DNA from: Diplolepis rosae
Lineage: Eukaryota; Arthropoda; Insecta; Hymenoptera; Diplolepididae
Direction: 5' to 3'
Length of the DNA stretch: 64,000 bases
Assembly: GCA_030998225.1 (NCBI GenBank)
Contig: JAPYXD010000484.1
Location: 2,542,001-2,606,000 of the forward strand
The translations under genes were made by a program, and so were the position numbers. Below the pieces are notes generated by a model. That model saw only the letters and a program-made list of their open reading frames with translations, was not told where the DNA came from and made no database searches. Shown here in pieces: positions 55,391 through 64,000 of this stretch (positions are counted from its first letter, which is position 1; the number at the start of each line of letters is the position of its first letter).

Positions 55391-56298
55391 TTACGCGTTG
55401 GCAAATGCATTGGTCATTGGCTTTAACGGTCTATTATAATGTTTTGCGAAAGTTTGGGATCGGCCTGACCACGATGCCGCTTTGCAAATAGAAGTTATAT
55501 CTAAACCCGTTCTAAAAGCTGCCGATGTTGCAGCGTGTCTCGTCGAGTATAAAGAAAAAATATTAGTATCTACATTGCACTGAGCTAGCACCGAACTTAC
55601 CCATTTACTTAAAGTCTGAGCCCCAACCGCGTTATGGGGGCATCTTATGCTTATGAACAAACTCTCCGCATTACATAAATCTTTGGTCACTTTGACATAG
55701 TATTCTAATGTTGACGCCACACAAATTTTTGGTTTTTCCTTAAGGTAAGGTAACTCTAATAATGGCTGGGGTTTCCCTGGGCCGGAAGTTTTAATTAGGT
55801 CTGGTACTTTAATTGCGATTCCGGAACGCGTCTTTATAATATTCGATCTTTTTAACAATGAAAAAGTTTGTAATCTGTGTCCGGTGGAGAGAGCCAATAA
55901 CACAATTGTTTTTTGTGATAAAATTTTTAAAGTAAGCGTGTCAGCTGGGGACCAACCCTCCAAAGTATTAAGGACCTCATTTGTATCCCAGACGCTGTCG
56001 TATCGAGGTCTTGAAGGTGCTGATTTATATATTCCTTTCATTAACCTAACAACGCTTGGATCTTCTCCGACTTTATTTATGGAGATAAGCGAGAAACAGA
56101 TCTAAACGAATTTAGCGAGCTGTATGACGATCCTTCTTTGAACTTTTTGGAGATAAATTCCATAAGATTATCTCGTTGTACTTCGTAGGGATTGGTTTCT
56201 TTCATTTGGCAAAAGCTCCACCACTGTTTTAAACTTACTTCGTATTGTTTTAATGTTGAATTAGATAATGATGCGATCATCAAATCCAAAGACTCCAC
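55391..56298 (-). pseudogene. DIRS tyrosine recombinase, frameshifted
   Basis: The N-terminal SAM-like core-binding part (TLKQYEVSLKQWWSFC) is in the frame from 56298; the catalytic part is in another frame (56041-55391), so there is an indel near 56100. Catalytic part: Arg in STGHRLQTFSLLKRS, the second Arg block SLYSTRHAATSAAFRTG, Trp in AASWSGRSQTF and the probable Tyr nucleophile in KHYNRP. In DIRS elements this enzyme integrates a circular DNA intermediate. Confidence 0.8.
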
Positions 56299-56309
56299 CA
56301 GATGTCCTC

Positions 56310-58382
56310 TTAACTTAAATGACGCCCTGAGACAATCCCTGATATTAGCGAAAGCCGCTCGTGCAGGCGGTGTTCTGTCCTAAAGGGGGATGAAACTAAA
56401 TTTTTATTCGGTTTGAAAAATAAAATTTCGCTCACCAGTAATGACTTGAAAACCGGGTAACAAGGTTGTGTGGGCCAGTTAGGCACCAATAAAATTCCCT
56501 GAGCTTTATCTTGTATAATTTTCTTGAGTACTTTCGGAATTTGTGCGAATGGGGGGAAGGCGTAAAAGGAAAAATTTGTCCAACTAATGGTGAAAGCATC
56601 AACTGCAAGGGCCTGTTTCTCAGGGTACCATGACACAAAGTTGTTACATTTCTTATTGCAAAATGATGCGAATAAATCGATTTCCGGATTTCCAAATTTC
56701 GAGGTAATTTTTTGAAAGGCCCAGTTTGAAATTTCCCATTCTGTATCTATATTTTTAATTCGTGATAACTGATCGGCTCTTATATTCTCCGCAGAGGGAA
56801 TATAAGACGCAAACAACCAATTATTTCGCCTTTCTGCCCATTCCCAAATTTCGCTACTCAAGATATTGAAATGTTCGTATTTTACACCCCCCATTCTATT
56901 AACATAAGATACCGCTCTCGTATTATCTATTCTTAGTAATATTTCGCAATTCCTTTCTCCGTCTGCCAAGGCTACTGAGGCTAATTTCACCGTGAGCAAT
57001 TCAAGCACATTATTATGTGATTTTTTCTCGAATTCTGACCATAAACCGAATGCTTCTTTTCCTTTACACCAGGCTCCCCAACCGAATTTTGATGCGTCTG
57101 TAAAAATTTCGAGGCTGTAAAGACCCGTGCGGATTGGATTATATGTAGAATCTATATTGTCGAACCACCAATCTATATCTTTATAGATTGAATAGGGGAT
57201 TTCCATAACGGAATCGTAATCGCCGTCAGACGAATTTAGGGCTAAAATCTTTTCTTTTTCCGAAATCTTTGTATGTGCCCAACCGAATGCCACACCTGGG
57301 CATGCAGCGACTAGACTTCCGATTAATTGTGCGAAGTTTCTGATTTTTAGTTTTCTTTTATTTTTGATCTCGTATAACTATTTAATTTTTTCTTTTTTTT
57401 CATTCGGAAGTTCGACACTTAACTTGTTTGAATCTAGTATAAAACCTAGAAATTTACACGTTTTTTGTGGTTCTAATTGACATTTCTCATTGTTTATATG
57501 AAAGCCCAAAGATTTTAGTGTTTGCAGTGTGCATTCTATATTTCTTTTGCATTCCTTGCGAGATTTTCCCATTAAAAGACAATGGTCAAGATAATTGACC
57601 GAAATAAACCGTTTTTCTCTTAATTTCGATAAAACGGGTTTCATTATTTTTGTAAAAATGTAAGGACTCACTGAAAGGCCGAAGGGGAGGCAAACGAATT
57701 CGAAAAGTTGATTTTCGAAACAAAAATGCAGATATTTTCTGGAATTTTTATGAACTGGGACCGTGAAATACGCGTCTCTTAAATCAATTGTGCTCATAAA
57801 CATTCCGGGTGTGAGCATCTTTATCGCTGTTCTGAGATCTTCGAGCTTGAAATGGTTCGTGGTGATAAAAGTATTCAACTCTTTCAAATTTATAATAAAC
57901 CGATTTGTGCCATCAGGTTTCGGCACGAGAAAAAACGGAGAAAGGAATTGACCGTGGACTGAATTGCATTTACTTATAGCTTTTTTATCTAATAATTTCC
58001 CAATTTCTTTTTTCATTATATCTTTCTCTTTTGTTCTGAAATTTTTAATTTTTGGTTTCGTTTGAGTCGGTTTTTCGTCGAGAATAATTTTAAAACCTGT
58101 TATCGCGTGTAATACAAAACGATCGTTTGTAATATTGCGCCATTGCGCTTCAAAACGTTTTAGATTACCGGCCACTGTACCTACGTTTACTTCATGATGT
58201 TGATCCTCTTTCCGGTTTGGCTCTGGTTGCATTGGAATCCGGAATTGAAGGTTCGGGTTTTGTATCCTCCTCTTGATGGTTATTGTTGTTTCGCCTGTCC
58301 TCTCGAATACGAAAGATGGTTCCACCAGGGTTTCCTTTGGTATTGGCCTCGCCAGTTTAAATTGTCTTGTCTCGATGGCCAC
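56310..58382 (-). pseudogene. DIRS reverse transcriptase, RNase H and methyltransferase-like domain
   Basis: One frame with a TAG at 57378-57380. RT motifs: FFLVPKPDGTNRFIINLKEL, STIDLRDAYFTVPV, FVCLPFGLSVSPYIF and VNYLDHCLL. The active-site box is normally YLDD; here the codon at 57582-57584 is CAT (His). After the stop: RNase H (EIFTDASKFGWGAWC, NNVLELLTVKLAS, RIDNTRAVSYVN, ENIRADQLSR). Next comes the Dam-like block of DIRS (PEIDLFASFCNKKCNNFVSW, NFSFYAFPPFAQIPKVLKKI). It overlaps gag by 103 bp. Confidence 0.85.
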
Positions 58383-59059
58383 TTGTATGTTTTGTTCACC
58401 TGAGGTTTCTTGAAGGTTTGTGCGATTTTTTCCATGGCCCTGGCTTCTTTGAACTGTTCGGATAATTTTTCTCCGAATAAGAATTTCCCGGTCCTATTTT
58501 CTTTGAGGACGTTTTTGACGGGTTTGGTGACGCCCGGTTCTATAACCGCAATTCTGGCTCCCGTTAGTTGTTGGACTCCTACCATCAATTTACCAGCGTG
58601 GCTGAATTTTTTGATGACTTCTGGTACATCGAAATCACCCTCTGGGCGATTTAAAATCGTGGTGAGGGCAGTACCCAAAGCGACTGCGGCTGCCGCAATT
58701 CTTTTTTGGTATCCCATGAAATATCCGTCTCTTTTTTGTCCCGATTCAGAGAGGGTAAATTTTATTTCAGCGTTGCAGGTTGGAGTTTCTAATATGCCAG
58801 TGACCGGATATTTATCCAGGAGTTTTTCTATGGTCTCCTCTTCGAGGTCTTTTTCTGAATTTGTCTTCCACGCGTTCATTAGCTTCGGGTGAACGAGTAT
58901 CTTTGTCTTGGGTTCTTCTTCACGTTTCTCGCCTAAGGCCTCGAGAATATCGTCATCTAGTTCGATGCACTTGTTCGCCTCGTTTTCTTTGTTGTAATTT
59001 TTTTTTATTTGACGCTCCCCGCCTGACTCATCACCGGAGTCGCTGTCCTCTATTGGCAA
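58280..59059 (-). CDS. DIRS Gag-like protein
   Basis: 260 residues, open further upstream to about 59090 without an ATG, so the start may be in an upstream exon. Acidic N-terminus, then DDDILEALGEKREEE, ILVHPKLMNAWKTN and YPVTGILETPTCNAEI, the usual look of DIRS Gag, and a basic Gln/Trp-rich C-terminus. No zinc knuckle. Intact in the visible part. Confidence 0.7.
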   Translation of the reverse strand: MPIEDSDSGDESGGERQIKKNYNKENEANKCIELDDDILEALGEKREEEPKTKILVHPKLMNAWKTNSEKDLEEETIEKLLDKYPVTGILETPTCNAEIKFTLSESGQKRDGYFMGYQKRIAAAAVALGTALTTILNRPEGDFDVPEVIKKFSHAGKLMVGVQQLTGARIAVIEPGVTKPVKNVLKENRTGKFLFGEKLSEQFKEARAMEKIAQTFKKPQVNKTYKWPSRQDNLNWRGQYQRKPWWNHLSYSRGQAKQQ

Positions 59060-59112
59060 TTCAAGAAATGCAGGAGTTAGGGTATGTTTGGATTTTGTCC
59101 CCCTCTCTCTCT

Positions 59113-59265
59113 CTCTTTTTTTTTTTTTTTTTTTTTTTTGATATCTTGCCTCTCGTGCCAGCTTATCGATTAAACTCTGGTTTGGCTTACCTCTCGTGTA
59201 AGTTCACCAGGTAATTTTTGGCTTGTCTTGCCTCTCGTGCAAGTTCGCCAATTTATGGTCAAGTT
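59113..59265. repeat. Poly-T tract and three short CTTGCCTCTCGTGCAAGTT repeats
   Basis: A T-run at 59117-59140 follows a CT-run. Three degenerate copies (CTTGCCTCTCGTGCCAGCTT, CTTACCTCTCGTGTAAGTTC, CTTGCCTCTCGTGCAAGTTC) lie at 59146-59257. Each is itself a small palindrome. Confidence 0.65.
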
Positions 59266-59323
59266 TGACTATGTCAATTAAACAATTTTCCCTTTCCGTT
59301 TATTGAAAAAAATTTTTACTTAC

Positions 59324-59485
59324 TGGAACTTTCTTCGGTGTAAAAAGGAGCTCGTAATCCTTGGAGAGCATCTTCTTGAGACTCCTCACCACGAGATGCT
59401 GGGAGGTTAATTCCGAGATTCGCCGCGTATTTGCCTCTGATTTGAATCTCGTATGCGCCAATTTTGCCGCAAGTGTATCGTTCAT
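59324..59485 (-). CDS. Possible 5' exon of the DIRS gag
   Basis: ATG at 59485. 54 codons rich in Lys/Arg/Leu (KLAHTRFKSEANTRRISELT...) end at a good donor (CCA|GTAAGT). The gag frame upstream of 59059 lacks an ATG, so splicing would supply one, phase 0. No clear polypyrimidine acceptor is present, because the minus strand is purine-rich there. Weak evidence. Confidence 0.3.
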
Positions 59486-59561
59486 TAATTAAATACTTTT
59501 TACGTAAAATGCTTATTTTTTCATACAAATATTCTATTCTAATCGTAAGATTAAATATCAA

Positions 59562-60400
59562 AGATTATAAAATCGTTGCATTAATCTAATTCACCTTGAA
59601 TTACTATTATTTAACGATTTAACTCAATGGCTTCGAACATAACCATTATGCCAAAAAACGATTAATCGCAATAAAACTGTATTAAGAAATTAGATTTTTA
59701 TAATGTTTTCTATCAAATACATATCATACAAGAATGCACACGATAGAACTATTTTTATTTTTTGTTATGTTATCATTTTCTGAAAAATAAGGTGCGCCAA
59801 TTTAGACGACGCGCCAATTTCGCCGCTTCTCCCCTACATTTGAAAATTTAGTTTCACTAAACTTCATACGTCGTTATAATAAAAATGTATACTAAATGTA
59901 ATTTAATAATTATATTATATATATCAATAATCATAGTTATAATAATTGATTAATTATATTAATTTTTATAAATATTTTATTAATCATTTATGAAAAAAGT
60001 TGATTTATTTTTACTTGAGTAAGGCTAACAAATTTTATTGACGGCACTTACTCTCACAAGCTCTGAATAACTTATGCAGTCAGTATATAAGAAAGTTCCA
60101 AGTTTTATATCTCAGCATTGTAAGCGAGCGGGTGCGTGATTCGACGAAAGCGTATCGTACTATATATAAGAGTAGTTATTAGGTTTATATATGTAAGGTT
60201 ATATGTTTAAGTGCATTTGTAATTTGAAATGTGATTGGCTACGTCTGAATGGTGTGAATGTATTTGTAAGTTGTTTATGTATGTACTGGATGACTATTGG
60301 CAGGCTTGAGGTAAGAATTCTTTTTTATTTGAGAGAGCCATACCATTGCCCGTTGAAATAATACGCCCGATGCTCATTTTACCCAACTACGGTTTGAAGC
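59562..60400. other. No gene seen
   Basis: AT-rich DNA; a few GC-richer bases near 60110-60180. Nothing recognised on either strand. Confidence 0.45.
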
Positions 60401-60524
60401 AAAGTTTATGCCAGCAAGCCAAAGACAATTGACGAACTTAAATGTAACATAGGAGCCGAAATAGCTGCTATAACGCCCGAAATCATTCCGAACGCGTGGA
60501 ATCGCTTCGAAATGGCTTGGCGGG
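60401..60524 (+). pseudogene. C-terminal scrap of an insect DDE transposase
   Basis: Reads KVYASKPKTIDELKCNIGAE and IAAITPEIIPNAWNRFEMAW, the end region of the widespread insect DDE_3/Tc1-mariner-like transposases (pattern KP-TI-ELK--I--EI--IP). It overlaps, on the opposite strand, the last readable codons of the mariner piece at about 60480-60522. Confidence 0.55.
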
Positions 60525-60544
60525 CACTGTGAGAAAAATCTGTA

Positions 60545-60830
60545 CTATATTTAGTATACATGTAATGGAAGCATGAATGCACAACATGAAATTAAATTTA
60601 GTTTACCGGCGTATACTAAATTTATTATACGCGTATATGAAATTTAGTATATGCGTATACTGAATTCAGTATATATGTATATGAAATTAAGTATACGCGT
60701 GCACTAAATTTAGTATACGTGTACATGAAATTAAGTATACGCGTGCACTAAATTTAGTATACGTGTACATGAAATTTAGTACACACAAATAGTAAATTTA
60801 CTGTATGGGTATACTAATTTTAATATATGT
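60545..60830. repeat. Left subterminal cluster of AAATTTAGTATACGYGTA repeats
   Basis: About a dozen variants in alternating orientation, each centred on GTATAC or GTACAC. A matching cluster lies at the other end (62195-62395). CACTA elements characteristically carry such subterminal transposase-binding repeats. Confidence 0.75.
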
Positions 60831-62194
60831 GTACTAATGCTAGAGAACCAGTAAAACTATTTCCATCATTTCGAAAAAAATTTATGTAAAAAGTTTTGAC
60901 TCAATGTATAAGGAAAATAATTAATATAAATTAAAATTTGTATTTAATTATTTTCCTCATGGATTTGAACTTAAATCTTTTTTTCTAAACTTTGTCCGAA
61001 AGGATATAAATGTTACTATAAAAAATAAAGTATATATCGATTTGTAATGTTTTGTTTTACAATTATTATTCAATAGGGTATATTGTAAAATAAATACAGT
61101 TGAAGTACAGAGTATCACTTTATTAAGAATTATTAATACTTATCAAAGAATTTTATTATATTAAGAGTTTTAAAATAGTTCAATAATTTTTCCAAGAGCT
61201 GTCATTAAATTTTGTACTTGGACGTCAAATACCTTTAACCTCCTTTTAGCGCCCTTCGCTCTTTTATCGCCGGGAGACAGAGGGTTAATGTCAAATATGA
61301 ACCCGAAGAAATAATTTCGTTTTGTAAATATGTAATCGAAAGACACGTAAAAACTATATGGATATTGAATGAATCATCAAATAATTATCTTTGAATGAAC
61401 TCTAAAGATTTTGGCAATTCCGCAACATATGAATATCCAAACACGTAGTACGATGCGAAAGCAACTTGAATTTCTTCCATAACATCTTGAACTCTAATGA
61501 GTACGCGATCTAAAAAAATAGTAAAAATATCACTTTTAGCCCATTCTTTAGTATCTAAAATAAAATTTTTCATACCTCTTCTAGAGCTCTTAACCTAGAT
61601 TAAAGAGGACTGGAACAAGTTTTTAAGACGCTCTAATAGAGCTCATCAAACAATCTAAAACTCATCGAATGACACTCCTATAAAAGACGACATAAGGACG
61701 TCTTGTAGATGCTTCTTTTCGATCGTCTTCTAGACGCCAAAAATAGTTGAATTAGCGGCCAATTTGAGCTCTATTAGACGTCTAATAGCACTTTCAGCGG
61801 AAAATCGGAACGTCTTCCAGAGCTCTCCCGCTTTCGACATAAAGATGTTTTAGACGTCTAATAGATGATTTTGTGTTACTTGGGCAAGATCAACTTTTTT
61901 TCGCGGGTTAATGTAACCTAAAATGTCTAACTACTTCTGGAATTTTTATTTTACTTTTATTATCACTTATAAAGCTTCGTAATTCTGGAATACGTAAATT
62001 TACATTTTTAAACGAGTAAATAAATTAAACCTACCTTTTGAAGAGAAAAACGCAGATCCAAAAAATCCAAACAATCCGAACTTTTGCGCGGCATCAAATT
62101 TCGATCCAACAACGTAGTTAACCACAAATACATCGACATGCGAGTCTGCATGTTGCACGATCCGCGTAACTCGAAACGCGCTTGCGCAGATGAA

Positions 62195-62395
62195 TTTCGT
62201 ATACACATATATGAATTTTAGTATACAGAAACTACGAAATTCGTATACGTAAAAGAAACTTAGTGTACACTTAAAAAATTTAGTATACATATAACTTCAC
62301 AAAAGAAATTTAGTATACCTGAGTATACTAAAATTACCAAGTGTAGTAAATTTAGTAAACATATAGGAAATTTAATATACCACTGTATACTAAAA
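62195..62395. repeat. Right subterminal cluster of TTTAGTATAC repeats
   Basis: About ten diverged copies of AAATTTAGTATAC and its complement, matching the left cluster at 60545-60830. Confidence 0.7.
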
Positions 62396-62775
62396 TTGCA
62401 AACATTTCTAGCAGTGGGTAACTCCTAATGCGGAAGCTAGCTCTTCTTGCGTTTAGCACCGACCCTCATCGAGCAATGCTTCCAATTCAGCGTCTTCGAA
62501 GGTTTTTGGCCTTCCTTCACGCGAACGGTCGTCAACATGGAAATCACCGTCTTTGAAGCGACGGAACCAATCACGGCACGTTGTTTCACTTAGAGCAGCA
62601 TCTCCGTAAACTTTTTGGAGCTCCGATGCGCTTCAGCCGCTGTTTTCTTCAAATGAAAGAAGGAAATCAACACTTCCCGCAAATGACGATTCTTTGGCAC
62701 AAAATCAGACATTTTCACACAACCAAAAGTATATGACGCCAAAACAAAATAACTACCTATTATATCAACAATCAT

Positions 62776-63529
62776 AATTATAATAATTAATTCATTAATT
62801 ATATTAATTAAAAAAAATATTTTTTTCTTGATCTCCTAGCCGAAAGTACGGTTCATCGTATAATTCGTTTGTTTAATTTAATTTAATGCGACTTCATGCA
62901 ATTACACGAAAAATCAATATTAATAGGGTAGATTAGCCAGTGAATGACCACGTGCCAATGAATGACCGCTTTATAATAATATCAATTTTTTAAATCTAAA
63001 TAATAATTCCATGTTTTTAAAAAATTCTATCAGATTCCTTAGTTATTAATATAACCAATTCAATTTATTTGCTATAAAAGAATATTCAATAATATTTGTA
63101 AAAAAATAGTTAAGTTACCGCGATAGTCAATTTCTAAAAAATCATGAAATTTTTAGCTATTAACCTCAAAAGATTGTATTTTATAAAGTATCTATTAATT
63201 CAAACTTTGAAATAAAAATGTAATACAAATATTATCCTAGTATATTAGAGTAAAATTTGAGCTTTAAAATACGGCCTTCGTGGTTTGTAAAATTCAAAAT
63301 ATATGACATAATTTGAAAATTGTTACGGTTATTTACTGGTACTTCAATATAGTGTCTTCTTCCAGTAAATGACCGGGCGGTCATTTACTGGGTCGATAAG
63401 AATTTGCAACGACCAGTGGACCAGTCAGTGACCGCTGAAAACTCAACTGTGATAGTTAGGTTAGGTAAAAATAAATATACGTTAATAATAAGAGAATGTT
63501 GAGTATCGCTTCCTATTTAATTTGTATAA
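62776..63529. other. No gene; clustered CCAGTRAATGACC motifs
   Basis: The motif occurs at 62938 (CCAGTGAATGACC), 62953 (CCAATGAATGACCG) and 63363-63392 as a 14-bp palindrome CCAGTAAATGACCG-GG-complement, with further partial copies to 63430. These may be the end of an unidentified DNA transposon whose gene starts at 63530. Confidence 0.4.
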
Positions 63530-63826
63530 ATGCCTAAAATTCAACAAAAAGTCACAAGTAATCGTACCAGAATAAAATTAGCCCTTTCAGTAAAAATGAA
63601 AGTCAAAAGCAATTTACACCAAGAGTATACAAAGAGTGCACCGAAGAAACAGAAAAAAAGAAGAAAGGAATGCAAGAAAAAAAAAGAGTTAGCTTTGAAG
63701 AAAAAAAAAGAAAAAGAAAAAAATGTTTTAGAATTAATATTAAAGCAACGAGCTGAGATATTTGGATTAGAAAGTTATACTGTTACAAAAAGCGTCCTAA
63801 GAAAAGGATTAAACAAGAAGTATTAA
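63530..63826 (+). CDS. Lys-rich short ORF, family unknown
   Basis: ATG at 63530 (MPKIQQKVTSNRTRIKL), 98 codons, with a very basic stretch of KKKEKEKN type in the middle. No domain recognised. It could be the N-terminal exon of a transposase or chance coding in A-rich DNA. No gene is seen from 63827 to the window end. Confidence 0.3.
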   Translation: MPKIQQKVTSNRTRIKLALSVKMKVKSNLHQEYTKSAPKKQKKRRKECKKKKELALKKKKEKEKNVLELILKQRAEIFGLESYTVTKSVLRKGLNKKY

Positions 63827-64000
63827 ATTGTATTACTAACGATAAAGAAATGTAATATCAATTCATAAAATTTATTAAGTAAAAACATTTAATATATAGA
63901 TTAAGAATAATAAATTAAATTCATTTGATGTATTGGCGTTGAATTCTACTTGTAACTTGGAATGATGTTAAATTATATTCATATAACTTTATAAATGTGT

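Larger units (their letters stand above)
55391..59100 (-). mobile_element. DIRS-type tyrosine-recombinase retroelement, defective
   Basis: Minus-strand order gag, RT-RNase H-methyltransferase-like, tyrosine recombinase, with RT overlapping gag in another frame: the standard DIRS order. One TAG in pol, one frame change in the recombinase and an altered RT active site make it inactive. Split or inverted terminal repeats typical of DIRS were not securely found. Confidence 0.85.
60525..62416. mobile_element. CACTA-type non-autonomous element, 1.9 kb
   Basis: Ends CACTGTGAGAAA...TTTAGTATAC and complement TTTTAGTATACAG... with CACTG/CAGTG tips, flanked by GG on both sides. It interrupts mariner codons that become contiguous if the element and one GG are removed, so the ends and the 2-bp duplication are firm. 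60840-62190 has no gene; ORFs on the minus strand at 61385-61573 and 62000-62290 are unrecognised. Confidence 0.75.
60478..62712 (-). pseudogene. Second mariner relic (N-terminal part), split by a CACTA-type element
   Basis: ATG at 62712 (MSDFVPKNRHLREVLISFFH). A frameshift near 62620, then VYGDAALSETTCRDWFRRFK and EGRPKTFEDAELEALLDE, a TAA, and TQEELASALGVT up to 62417. The next mariner codons (RQAISKRFHAFGMI) are found on the other side of the insert at 60480-60522, in phase once one GG/CC target copy is removed. This is the HTH half of a mariner different from the one at 34.4-37 kb. The catalytic half is missing. Confidence 0.8.

Noticed and set aside
58410..58892. 160-codon plus-strand ORF
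   Set aside because: Exact antisense shadow of the DIRS gag.

Overview
The window looks like AT-rich, intron-bearing arthropod DNA, most probably insect. The evidence is the repeat content: a Maverick/Polinton integrase, an Env-bearing errantivirus-like retroelement, a DIRS element, two mariner relics, THAP-domain transposons, CACTA-type elements and a tRNA-derived SINE. Nothing bacterial is present. Species cannot be named from sequence alone. Almost everything recognisable is mobile DNA in various stages of decay; the only candidate host exon is a short membrane-protein exon near 31.0 kb.

Layout. 0-2.6 kb: end of a Maverick/Polinton (integrase on +, two small convergent genes on -). 2.8-15.4 kb: a nested inverted-repeat composite, with outer arms of about 1.7 kb, two inverted THAP-element relics inside, and several AT-rich dispersed repeats. 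15.46-21.3 kb: a CACTA (EnSpm-like) transposon with an accessory gene split by a second, nested CACTA-type element and a zinc-finger transposase that has lost an internal segment. 21.55-23.05 kb: a TIR element carrying an 871-bp palindrome built of GACGT-type repeats. 23-31 kb: dispersed repeats, a SINE copy, a 489-bp element with 78-bp identical TIRs, and a foldback element whose arms are tandem repeats. 31.5-34.2 kb: a THAP plus DDE transposon with one stop codon and a mutated catalytic Asp. 34.3-37 kb: a SINE, then a mariner gene split by two adjacent TTAA-flanked MITEs.

38.35-53.2 kb (minus strand): a roughly 14.8-kb errantivirus-like endogenous retrovirus. It has a tRNA-Leu-type primer site, an 18-copy repeat array in the 5' leader, small leader ORFs, gag, and a pol with two RNase H domains (one gypsy-type, one of cellular RNase H1 type). 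These are followed by integrase, env and a long 3' region. Several stops and frameshifts show it is not active. 54.7-59.5 kb (minus): a Penelope-type GIY-YIG scrap, a small MITE and a DIRS element (gag, RT-RNase H-methyltransferase, tyrosine recombinase), also broken. 60.4-62.7 kb: a mariner relic split by a CACTA-type element with clustered GTATAC subterminal repeats. 62.7-64 kb: AT-rich DNA with a short Lys-rich ORF preceded by repeated CCAGTRAATGACC motifs.

The genes work together only as element-borne sets. Insertion order can be read in several places because target duplications and reading frames match across the inserts. All calls are from reading sequence and recalled family features; no database search was run.
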